A stretch of 12,827 nt of DNA from Oligoflexia bacterium (GTDB lineage Bacteria; Bdellovibrionota; Bdellovibrionia; Bdellovibrionales; UBA1609): NCBI GenBank assembly GCA_026914095.1, contig JAPPIY010000072.1:1-12827 (forward strand). The letters run 5' to 3'. Shown here one piece after another: positions 6,814-12,827 of the stretch. The notes under the pieces are model-generated. The model made no database searches. It was not told where the DNA came from and saw nothing but the letters and a program-made list of their open reading frames with translations. How positions within the stretch are numbered: position 1 is the first letter of the stretch; the number at the start of each line of letters is the position of its first letter. The position numbers and the translations under genes are program-made.

Positions 6814-6845
6814 TCTACATGGTTCTACATAAAAATCTACATGGA
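6814..6845 (+). repeat. Decamer array C (TCTACATGGT, three units)
   Basis: TCTACAT begins at 6814, 6824 and 6836; units 1 and 3 continue as TCTACATGG. A reversed relative (TTCTACA on the minus strand) lies at 6696-6702, next to the tRNA. A second repeat family beside A and B resembles attachment regions that bind more than one protein. Confidence 0.55.
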
Positions 6846-7118
6846 TTTTTCGGTCAGCAGGGGGCTTTTTTGGTAGATGGAAGAAAATTGAAACTCAAAA
6901 AACTAGGGAGAAAACGAACCTGAAAATGCTACTGTATACATTGGCTTGAATAAGGAAATAATGGTCTTTTACTCAATTCAGTTTAGACTCTCTTTAAAGG
7001 GCTTTTAATATTGAAAAGAAGTTTTGATATGATAATCTTTTCCGGAGAAAGATAAATAGGTGATGACACGGAGCGGAAAGCCTTATTTAATATCATAAAC
7101 CAATACTCTTAAAATGAT
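6846..7118. other. Gene-free stretch before the nuclease gene
   Basis: I see no gene, no clear terminator and only weak promoter-like hexamers: TTGAAA at 7011-7016 and TAATCT at 7033-7038, spaced 16. These could drive the nuclease gene, leaving a leader of about 75 nt. Confidence 0.4.
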
Positions 7119-7865
7119 ATGAGCACATTCAAAGAACTTGCCTACAAAATTTTAAAAGAAGCTAATAAATCTTTGCATAGTAAGCAAATTACTAAGTTAG
7201 CAAAAGAAAAGTACGGTTTGGTATCGGAAGGCAAAACTCCTGAGATGACAATGAATGCCTTACTTATTGTTGATATTAACACTCACAAAGAAAAGTCCAG
7301 ATTTAAAAAAATGGCTCCTTCAACTTTCTGTATAAATCCAAATTTTAAAGAAACTTCAAAGGAAAAGGAAAAACAATACTCCATTTCAAAAAATATCTCC
7401 ACACAACAAAAAGGCAGTATTGCAGAAGCAAGAATTGCTGAACTTATTATACTTTACGGAAAAACAGCACTCTCTTGCTATAAACCTATTTCTGACGACG
7501 AAGGTATTGACTTGATTGTAAAAGAAAAAGGTAATTTCAAAAAAATAATGTATATTCAGATTAAAAGCAGATTTGGCGTGGGCGATCCTGGAATTTATAC
7601 AGCAACAGTAAAAGAAAAAACATTAATTGATAACTATTCAATGGCAATGGTGTTTTGCTATTTTGATAGTGAGAAAGGGGATATTGGAGAACGCCTGTGG
7701 TTTGTGCCTGCACCAAATTTTAGAGACAAAGCAAATAAACTAAAAAATGAAAGATTCGGTTTTGTCGCAGGCTACAAGAAAAATGAGTCAAATAAATGGG
7801 ATGGTTTTTTGATAGATAAGCAAGATTTGACAAATAAAATTGTTGAGCAAATGAAAAGAATCTAA
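7119..7865 (+). CDS. HARE-HTH / Mrr-like PD-(D/E)XK nuclease, probable restriction enzyme
   Basis: This 248-residue protein has two parts. Residues 1 to about 75 match the HARE-HTH winged-helix pattern (FKELAYKILKE, then LHSKQITKLAKEKYGL), a DNA-binding domain often fused to restriction enzymes. Residues about 98-245 look like a PD-(D/E)XK nuclease of Mrr-like type: a helix with Glu103, Asp131 in EGIDLIV, then Gln147-Ile-Lys149 in YIQIKSR, giving the D...QxK active site. I infer a DNA-cutting role. The adjacent methyltransferase supports restriction-modification, but the target site cannot be read. ATG at 7119 is the natural start, though it lacks a visible Shine-Dalgarno sequence. Base use is more A-rich than in tuf or purL, consistent with transfer. 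No damage is visible. Confidence 0.75.
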   Translation: MSTFKELAYKILKEANKSLHSKQITKLAKEKYGLVSEGKTPEMTMNALLIVDINTHKEKSRFKKMAPSTFCINPNFKETSKEKEKQYSISKNISTQQKGSIAEARIAELIILYGKTALSCYKPISDDEGIDLIVKEKGNFKKIMYIQIKSRFGVGDPGIYTATVKEKTLIDNYSMAMVFCYFDSEKGDIGERLWFVPAPNFRDKANKLKNERFGFVAGYKKNESNKWDGFLIDKQDLTNKIVEQMKRI

Positions 7866-7905
7866 CCGGTTATAATATTTTAATTATGTTTTGGAGTTTA
7901 AAACT

Positions 7906-8547
7906 ATGAATGATTATAAAGAACGAAAATATTTATCTTCAATAGAAGTGGCAAAGTATCTTGGAATTACTGTTCAAACTCTGCATGGCTTGGTGAAGCA
8001 GAGGAAAATTAAAAGCATTGTCGCCGCCATCGGCCAAAAGCGATTTAATATAAGAGACTTAAAAGAATTTGAGAAGAAAAAACTCAAAACAACACAAAAA
8101 AAGCAAAAAAGAACACAAAAAGAAACAGTATTGAATATAAACGACACTTCACACAGGATTTATATAAGAAATGCAATGGATATGAAAGAGTTGGAAGATA
8201 ACTCTGTTCATCTAATGGTAACTTCCCCTCCTTATTTTAATGCAAAAATGTACACAAAAAAACCTGTCAAAGAGGATTTGGGGAATGTTCACGATCTTGA
8301 TGAGTGGTTTGAAAAAATCGGTAAGGTTTGGAAAGAAGTTTTTAGAGTGCTCCAACCAGGGAGAAAAGCCTTTATCAATATTATGAATTTGCCGGTGAGA
8401 GACGGAAAGGGTTTTAAGACCTTAAACCTGACTGGCAAAACAATAGAGGTTATGGAACAAATCGGGTTTATTTTTAAAAGAGATATCGTATGGCATAAAA
8501 CCAATTTTGGATTACTGACTAATCACTTTTCAGAGATGATCCAGTAA
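7906..8547 (+). pseudogene. HTH-fused DNA amino-methyltransferase, truncated at the C-terminus
   Basis: Residues about 8-55 are an excisionase/MerR-type helix-turn-helix (SSIEVAKYLGITVQTLHGLV, ending FNIRDLKEF). A lysine-rich linker follows, then an N6-adenine/N4-cytosine methyltransferase domain with catalytic motif IV TSPPY at 106-110 and the strands GRKAFINIM and RDIVWHKTN. In this beta-class order the SAM-binding FxGxG motif comes last. It is absent: the frame stops after 213 residues where 100 or more would be expected, so the product should be inactive. ATG at 7906 is preferred over the in-frame TTG at 7891 because TTGGAG at 7891-7896 then serves as ribosome site. It begins 40 bases after the nuclease gene, probably as one operon. 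The stop lies six bases from the convergent antitoxin stop. Confidence 0.8.
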
Positions 8548-8553
8548 ATCATT

Positions 8554-8856
8554 TCAGGAAACCTGCAACTTACAATCCGGAATAATTTTTTCCAGCAGTT
8601 CATAAAGGCGGTCAATCGTGAAATGCTCTATTCTGTATTTGACAATCCAATTTACTCTGGAACGATCAACTTTTAACTGTCTTGCCAATTCCACCTGAGT
8701 TATATTTTCTTTTTTTATGTAAGCGACAAACATTTTACAAAGTTCATATTTGACTTTGTCAGTTTTGGGAGCATCCAAAGGGATAATTTTTATAAAATCA
8801 TCATCCGTAAGTTCATTTAAAACCTTTTTGATGTCCTTTGTTTTTGGATACCTCAT
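8554..8856 (-). CDS. XRE-type antitoxin
   Basis: This 100-residue protein has a helix-turn-helix at about residues 53-75 (TQVELARQLKVDRSRVNWIV), the pattern of XRE/HigA-like antitoxins, which neutralise the toxin and repress their own operon. The start chosen is ATG at 8854-8856, not the upstream in-frame codon, because GGAGG lies just before it and the ATG overlaps the toxin stop as ATGA, indicating translational coupling. The order toxin-then-antitoxin is like higBA. The likely operator is the palindrome at 9169-9190. The gene is convergent with the truncated methyltransferase. Confidence 0.8.
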   Translation of the reverse strand: MRYPKTKDIKKVLNELTDDDFIKIIPLDAPKTDKVKYELCKMFVAYIKKENITQVELARQLKVDRSRVNWIVKYRIEHFTIDRLYELLEKIIPDCKLQVS

Positions 8857-9149
8857 TTGACCCTCCTGTCTCTGTAAGTGGTGATAACACCGATATATAA
8901 ACAGCCTTTTTCCAAAAGCCACACCAGTTTATAATATAGCCCTTCCATTTTTAAAATAGTGGCAAAGTACGAAAAACCGTCAAACTCCTTTTCAGAATGA
9001 AATATTCCCCCATCTAATTGCCTGACCATTTTTTTTATTAAATCATCGTTGATATGGTCTGCGTGTTTATCCACATGAGGATCAATAATCAGCTTTTTAA
9101 TAACTTTTCCATTTATTGTTATCGGGGCTATGCTGTATTCACGCCTCAT
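8853..9149 (-). CDS. Putative toxin of a type II toxin-antitoxin pair
   Basis: This is a 98-residue protein. The C-terminal part (about residues 64-95, with YYKLVWLLEKGCLYIGVITTYRD) has the strand-turn-strand pattern of small RelE/ParE- or DUF4258-like toxins ending in a basic tail; I cannot assign the family. The call rests mainly on context: size, ATGA overlap with an XRE antitoxin gene and shared promoter. No Shine-Dalgarno sequence precedes the ATG at 9147-9149, and the predicted transcript start lies only a few bases upstream, so the message may be nearly leaderless. The target is unknown. Confidence 0.65.
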   Translation of the reverse strand: MRREYSIAPITINGKVIKKLIIDPHVDKHADHINDDLIKKMVRQLDGGIFHSEKEFDGFSYFATILKMEGLYYKLVWLLEKGCLYIGVITTYRDRRVK

Positions 9150-9158
9150 TTAAACATG

Positions 9159-9190
9159 ATTTTAATAGATGTTGTAAAATTTTGCAACAT
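9159..9190 (-). promoter_or_regulatory. Toxin-antitoxin promoter with overlapping operator palindrome
   Basis: On the minus strand TTGCAA (9182-9187) and TAAAAT (9159-9164) are spaced exactly 17 bases. The -35 lies inside a 22-bp near-perfect palindrome, 9169-9190 (ATGTTG..CAACAT, one mismatched pair). A repressor bound there would block polymerase, as expected for antitoxin autorepression. Confidence 0.6.
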
Positions 9191-9230
9191 TTATTTTAAA
9201 AAATGTGCGTGATTTTTGAGTGATCTTCCA

Positions 9231-9269
9231 GGTATCAGAGGTTATAAGAGGTCTTGAGCGGTTATCAGT
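9231..9269 (+). repeat. Decamer array D (GGTTATCAGA, four units)
   Basis: GGTATCAGA, GGTTATAAGA, GGTCTTGAGC and GGTTATCAGT follow end to end with a 10-nt period (the first is nine). This is a different word from arrays A-C but has the same helical phasing. It lies 42 bases inside the right boundary repeat, the position expected for arm sites in attR. Confidence 0.55.
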
Positions 9270-9310
9270 GGGACGAAAGAATGGGGTTTTGTTGGGTTTT
9301 TAGCTTATTT

Positions 9311-9326
9311 GTCTACCCTGTCATTT
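9311..9326 (+). repeat. Putative attR core
   Basis: GTCTACCCTGTCATTT repeats the tRNA-Trp 3' end (6657-6672) at 14 of 16 positions, including the three bases past CCA. By my rough estimate, assuming equal base frequencies, a match this good would occur by chance about once in 1,500 stretches of this length. The repeat length was chosen after the fact, so the true figure is less strong. Confidence 0.45.
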
Positions 9327-9349
9327 TCTTCTAACTTACTGAAAACACT

Positions 9350-9371
9350 AGGATTTTTTACTAGAAATCCT
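9350..9371. other. Hairpin downstream of the Fic gene
   Basis: AGGATTT (9350-9356) pairs with AAATCCT (9365-9371) over an eight-base loop. It lies 50 bases after the Fic stop on its coding strand and could mark the 3' end, but no U-tract follows. Confidence 0.3.
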
Positions 9372-9420
9372 ATTCAGGAATTTACTTAAAGATTTTTTTC
9401 AACTTGCTAAGCTTCTTTTT

Positions 9421-10392
9421 TTATCTTTTATTTTCTTGCTCTTGATTTCTTTCTAAAAGCAATAAAACCACACCTATCATCTTGTCTTTATCTTTAGGAT
9501 TGCTTTCTGCTACCAATAAAGTTAAAGCTGTTAAGGCTGAAGGGCTTAAGCCAGCAGAAAGACGGCCTGCTTTCTTCAAAAACCAAATAAAAGCAAAAGC
9601 TCCACTCCTTTTGTTGCCGTCTGTAAAGGGGTGATTTTTTACCATAAAATACAACAGATGAGCTGATTTTTCCTCAATGGTGGGATATAAATCCTGTCCT
9701 CCAAAAGTTTGAAAGACATTGCCCACAATACCGCTCACAGCTGATTTTATTTTTTTCTGGCCAAATAAATCAGTCGCTTGTTTTTTAGCGATAAGCTCTT
9801 TCTTTAATTTGTCTAAGGATTGCTTTAACTCTTCCGCAGTAAAAGACACTTGTTTTTTTGTCCAGCCTTTTGTTGGAAAATTCTCTTTGTCATAAGCTTC
9901 TAAAGAAAACCAAGTGCTGGCAAAAACGCTGATCAGCTCCAAAGCGGATTGAGCGGGGACCGATTGATCGGTTGGCAATAGAGTTTTAATATCTTCTACC
10001 GTTTTTTGAAATTTTTGATAGTTTTGAAGGAGCTGTTTTTTATTGATTGTCCAGCCTTCAAGCAGATGTTGTTTTAAGACTTTTGTTGTCCATTCTCTAA
10101 ACTCTACCGCTAGTTTAGAATTTGCCCTATATCCTACTGACAAAATGACAGCTAATGAGTAAAATGAAATAGGTTTATCTGAATTTGCAATATGCATTTT
10201 TTGCATATTGCTTTTTTTATCTGCCTCCTTATCCTTAAATATATTATTTATATGACGAGACACTACAGGCTGACTGATTTTAAAAAGCTTGCTGATTTGC
10301 GCCTGCGTTGTCCAAATGTCCTCTCTTTTTAAGCCCCATTGAAATTCAATCTTTCCGTTTTTAGATTGGTAAATAAGTATCCCTTTTTTCAT
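9421..10392 (-). CDS. RhuM-family Fic/DOC protein
   Basis: This 323-residue protein has two parts. Residues about 15-125 match the RhuM virulence-protein domain (EDIWTTQAQISKLFKISQ, then SVGYRANSK and FREWTTKVLKQHLLEG), which includes a helix-turn-helix-like segment. The C-terminal part is a Fic/DOC fold with the active-site loop HPFTDGNKRSGAF (254-266), catalytic His254. The loop has Lys261 where AMP-transferring Fic enzymes have Gly and lacks the second Arg (Ala265), as in Doc, a kinase of EF-Tu. Activity and target are therefore open. ATG at 10390-10392 has AGAGGA four bases upstream. No partner antitoxin is adjacent. It lies just outside the putative right attachment site. Confidence 0.88.
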   Translation of the reverse strand: MKKGILIYQSKNGKIEFQWGLKREDIWTTQAQISKLFKISQPVVSRHINNIFKDKEADKKSNMQKMHIANSDKPISFYSLAVILSVGYRANSKLAVEFREWTTKVLKQHLLEGWTINKKQLLQNYQKFQKTVEDIKTLLPTDQSVPAQSALELISVFASTWFSLEAYDKENFPTKGWTKKQVSFTAEELKQSLDKLKKELIAKKQATDLFGQKKIKSAVSGIVGNVFQTFGGQDLYPTIEEKSAHLLYFMVKNHPFTDGNKRSGAFAFIWFLKKAGRLSAGLSPSALTALTLLVAESNPKDKDKMIGVVLLLLERNQEQENKR

Positions 10393-10800
10393 AAAATCCT
10401 CTTGTTTTTAAATTTTTCAAAAATGACCATAAAGCTTTTACTTTTATTCATTGGCTATAATTGGTATAATCCTTTCTTTCTCATAGCCTCCTCTTTTTTT
10501 ACTCTTATAAAAATATAAAGCGGCCGGCTCTAATTTATTCACCTTCAAACTCTATTCCTAAATAGAACAAACTGGTTTTATCCTCTTGTCATAGTTGCTT
10601 TTTTAGCTTTTCAATAGATATTACATTGTATCTTATAGCATTTTCTTATAAAACGCATACTGCTCTTTAGTCTTGCTTGAACGGGGCTTGTCAGAAGTTT
10701 TTTTACTTGTTTAACTATTATAAACTAATAAAATAAAGGGATATTTTTTATTAAAAACCTATCTGAAAAAATCAGTTTATATCTTCATTTGAAAGGCAAG
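10393..10800. other. Gene-free gap between two minus-strand genes
   Basis: I see no convincing gene in these 408 bases. It holds the Fic ribosome site (10397-10402), short unsupported minus-strand frames, and a weak four-pair hairpin, CTGA/TCAG at 10763-10775, followed on the minus strand by a T-rich run, a possible terminator of the membrane-protein gene. It is AT-rich with no visible repeats. Confidence 0.5.
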
Positions 10801-12827
10801 TTACTTGGAAGATAATTCTGTCTCCACTTTGCTAATATATTCTTTTAATTGAGAAAAAGCATCTTCTTCTAAAAGCTTTTCTTTTTGAAAAAGACGAACA
10901 TCTTTTCTCGCCTGCTCATACTGGCCCTTGCTTAACAGCTGACTTAGATAGCTTAAAAAAATAGAGCGGTTTTTATTCTTTTTTTCAATGATCTCTTTTT
11001 TTAAATCATCTAAAAACTGTTGATCCTGTTTTGCCAATCCCATTTTTCTTAAATAAGCATAACTGTTCAAACGAAGAAGAGGGCTTTTGCTTTTATCCTC
11101 AAAAGCCTTTTTATTTGCGCGCATTTGAGTCAATAGAGCGCAGAAAAAACCAATTCTTTTTATTTTGCAGATTTCTTTAATTTCATCTTCTTCCATAAGA
11201 GCAAATTTTTGAAAAGCTTTTATTTTTTTATCTTCTGATTTAGAGGAGTGAGAAAAATAATCTGGAACAAGATAAACAGGATCCACTGCCTGGCCAAGAA
11301 AAAAGGTTTTATCCCCTTGATAAGCCAGCTTTGGCGTGATTAAAGTGTGCAGACCAAAGTCCTTAGATTGAGCTAAATCTGAAAATATATCCTCTGGAAA
11401 AACTTGAATGAGAGTTAAGTCCTCCGGCTCATAAAAACCCAAAGCGGAATAATAGGGTGACAAAAATTCATCAGAAAAACGACTTAACTTTGGCTCTAAA
11501 GGGCGAGAGCTGGCGACAATGGCAAGATCTGACCCTCCCACTCTATAAACCCTAGAATAAGGAAAAACTTTTTTAAGCGTGTGAAACATCAACCTCAAAC
11601 TGCCAGAATCAATACTGTAAAGCTGAACCCATTGAACCAAAACTCCGTCATCAGTTAAAGACTGTTTAGCCAACTCATAAAATTCATAAGAAAATACATT
11701 TTCCACACCCACAACCCAAGGATTGGAAGTCTCTGAAACAATCAAATCAAATTTCTTTTTTGTCTTTGTGAAATATTTAAAGCCATCCTGCTCAATGACT
11801 TTTGCTTTAGGATTGTCTAACAGTCCAAAACTGAAAGCCGGGGACCGCCTCACATTCTCTACAACTTCAGGGGCTATCTCTAAAACTGTTACATCTTTAA
11901 CCTTTTCTAATTGAGCTAAAACTCCCGCAGAGGTTCCCATTCCCAGCCCCAATACAGCTGAAGACAGCTGTGATCTTTTAGGAGCATAAAGATAGGCTAG
12001 GCTGGAAAGCAAAAAGACAGTGGAAAAGTCCCCAATACTATTTCCGATTGCCTTTCCATTAACAGAATAAGAAACCGATTCATACTTGGAATCAGGAAAA
12101 AGGCTTTTACCCTCAGAATCATCTAACAGCTTGGGAAAGCCAGTTAAGGTGATAGAGACATTAGGGCCGTCTTCAAAAAATAGAACTTCTCCTTTATTGC
12201 TGTTTGGAAGAGAAAACATTTTTTTAAAATGATAGGGTTGAGGCTGTCTGATCCGAAAATAACCATGATGATGGCCTGTTCGGTTCCAGTTGGGAAGCAA
12301 CAATAGAGAAACCGCCAGACAAACAGCCAAACCAGCAGAAAATATCTTCCTTTCAAAAAAAGCGCAACCAAGCCCTAAAGCTATTAAAAGAAACAAATTG
12401 ATTTTAAACAGCTCATCTAAATTAAAAATATAAAAAGCCAAGTAGCCAATAATGACAGTCCCAAAGACTGTTCCCAAAGTATTAAAAAAATACAAATAGC
12501 CGCAAACGGCTCCATAGTTGTCTTTATTTTTCTTTAGCAAAGCATAGCTTAAAGGCAAAAGACGCCCCATAAAGAAAACAGCGGGTAAAAGACAGAGGGC
12601 AACAAAAAGATAAAGAACCAGCTTAAAGACAAAATAATTAGAGGGAATAGAAAGAAGGCTCACCCGAATATGGCTTATCCATATAGACCAATAAGGAGAT
12701 AAAACAAACAAAAGACCCAAAAGAGCCGCTGTGATTAAAGTTTGTCTTATGAGAAAAACGGGAGAAATTTTATGCGCTTTAACTGAAAGGCTCCCCACAG
12801 CCAGCCCTCCCACAAAAAGAGATAAAA
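10801..12827 (-). CDS. Membrane-anchored spermidine-synthase-like protein, 5' end outside the window
   Basis: The frame stays open to the window edge, upstream of the GTG at 12811-12813, and reads LSLFVGGLAVGS across it, a membrane helix of this family, so the true start is outside. About 675 residues are visible. The first 200 contain about six membrane helices. A Rossmann domain of the spermidine synthase (SpeE) superfamily follows, with VLGLGMGTSAG near residue 287 (SAM-site glycine loop), VLEIAPEV, EQDGFKYF and SETSNPW..VENVFSYEFYELA. Aminopropyltransferases have a DxxDP motif where this has SETSNPW, so true spermidine synthesis is doubtful, as for other membrane-fused SpeE-like proteins of unknown substrate. 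The last 130 residues are charged and helical. No polyamine gene is nearby. Confidence 0.82.
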   Translation of the reverse strand, partial: LSLFVGGLAVGSLSVKAHKISPVFLIRQTLITAALLGLLFVLSPYWSIWISHIRVSLLSIPSNYFVFKLVLYLFVALCLLPAVFFMGRLLPLSYALLKKNKDNYGAVCGYLYFFNTLGTVFGTVIIGYLAFYIFNLDELFKINLFLLIALGLGCAFFERKIFSAGLAVCLAVSLLLLPNWNRTGHHHGYFRIRQPQPYHFKKMFSLPNSNKGEVLFFEDGPNVSITLTGFPKLLDDSEGKSLFPDSKYESVSYSVNGKAIGNSIGDFSTVFLLSSLAYLYAPKRSQLSSAVLGLGMGTSAGVLAQLEKVKDVTVLEIAPEVVENVRRSPAFSFGLLDNPKAKVIEQDGFKYFTKTKKKFDLIVSETSNPWVVGVENVFSYEFYELAKQSLTDDGVLVQWVQLYSIDSGSLRLMFHTLKKVFPYSRVYRVGGSDLAIVASSRPLEPKLSRFSDEFLSPYYSALGFYEPEDLTLIQVFPEDIFSDLAQSKDFGLHTLITPKLAYQGDKTFFLGQAVDPVYLVPDYFSHSSKSEDKKIKAFQKFALMEEDEIKEICKIKRIGFFCALLTQMRANKKAFEDKSKSPLLRLNSYAYLRKMGLAKQDQQFLDDLKKEIIEKKNKNRSIFLSYLSQLLSKGQYEQARKDVRLFQKEKLLEEDAFSQLKEYISKVETELSSK

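Larger units (their letters stand above)
6657..9326. mobile_element. Putative integrase-less element inserted at tRNA-Trp
   Basis: The segment is bounded by imperfect direct repeats of the tRNA-Trp 3' end. Inside each end lie arrays of 10-nt-period direct repeats (6703-6845 on the left, 9231-9269 on the right), where integrase arm sites would sit after integration. The cargo is a HARE/Mrr-like nuclease, a truncated HTH-methyltransferase and a toxin-antitoxin pair. No integrase gene or fragment is visible in any frame, so it would be a decayed element or one that moves using an enzyme from elsewhere. The boundary repeat is short and imperfect, so the extent is an inference. Confidence 0.5.

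Noticed and set aside
6703..6845. CRISPR array
   Set aside because: Units are only 10 nt and mostly contiguous, with no 25-40 nt repeats, no spacers and no cas genes.
6609..6923. A 104-codon plus-strand open frame running through tRNA-Trp and the repeats after it
   Set aside because: Its first part is simply the tRNA read as codons, it has no ribosome site of its own, and the rest crosses the decamer arrays with no recognisable domain.
8857..8922. A longer start for the antitoxin, adding 22 residues
   Set aside because: The extra residues lie in the toxin's coding region without a ribosome site, whereas ATG at 8854-8856 has GGAGG and an ATGA overlap.
10455..10484. A nine-residue minus-strand peptide behind GAGGAGG
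   Set aside because: The spacing of two bases is too short for efficient starting and nothing suggests a leader peptide.
10444..10542. A 32-residue minus-strand frame starting at GTG, before the Fic gene
   Set aside because: It looks charged and plausible but has no ribosome site and no family; too short to support.
10645..10719. A lysine-rich minus-strand frame of about 24 codons
   Set aside because: No start codon; may be the tail of a lost gene, but nothing confirms it.

Overview
The window is AT-rich bacterial chromosome. Full-length core genes lie on the left, an accessory stretch sits behind a tRNA gene in the middle, and a partial membrane-protein gene runs off the right edge. The host is a Gram-negative-type bacterium that I cannot place with confidence. 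The EF-Tu sequence has the general look of deltaproteobacterial (Bdellovibrio-like), chlamydial or other deep-branching EF-Tu, and the small, PurS/PurQ-dependent PurL and the Fe-S type PurF do not narrow this further. No ribosomal RNA or lineage-defining marker is present.

Layout. (1) 155-4604 holds two de novo purine genes that point away from each other: purF (minus) and purL (plus). Between them is a small DUF3592 membrane protein with a TTG start. (2) 4605-5120 is a 516-base gap with a hairpin-rich dispersed repeat, a 192-bp MITE-like element with 34-bp terminal inverted repeats, a 50-nt imperfect tandem duplication and the tuf promoter. (3) tuf (5121-6305) ends in a strong intrinsic terminator, followed by a four-unit 19-20 nt tandem repeat and then tRNA-Trp(CCA) with its own promoter. 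Many bacteria continue this order with secE-nusG; here it is broken.

(4) From the tRNA 3' end (6657-6672) to an imperfect copy of the same 16 bases (9311-9326) lies a segment of about 2.65 kb that looks like an integrated element without an integrase. Its left end carries three clusters of 10-nt-period repeats and its right end a fourth. Such helically phased repeats are what integrase arm sites look like in attL and attR. The cargo is a HARE-HTH/Mrr-like nuclease, an HTH-fused DNA amino-methyltransferase cut off before its SAM-binding motif, and a toxin-antitoxin pair in toxin-first order with an operator palindrome over its promoter. The boundary call is my inference and is the main thing to check.

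(5) Outside the right boundary is a RhuM-type Fic/DOC protein (9421-10392, minus), then a 408-base gap with no convincing gene, then a membrane-anchored spermidine-synthase-like protein (10801 to the edge, minus) whose start lies outside the window.

Functionally, PurF and PurL catalyse steps 1 and 4 of IMP synthesis. The nuclease/methyltransferase remnant, the toxin-antitoxin pair and the Fic protein form a small defence- or addiction-type cluster behind the tuf-tRNA-Trp locus.
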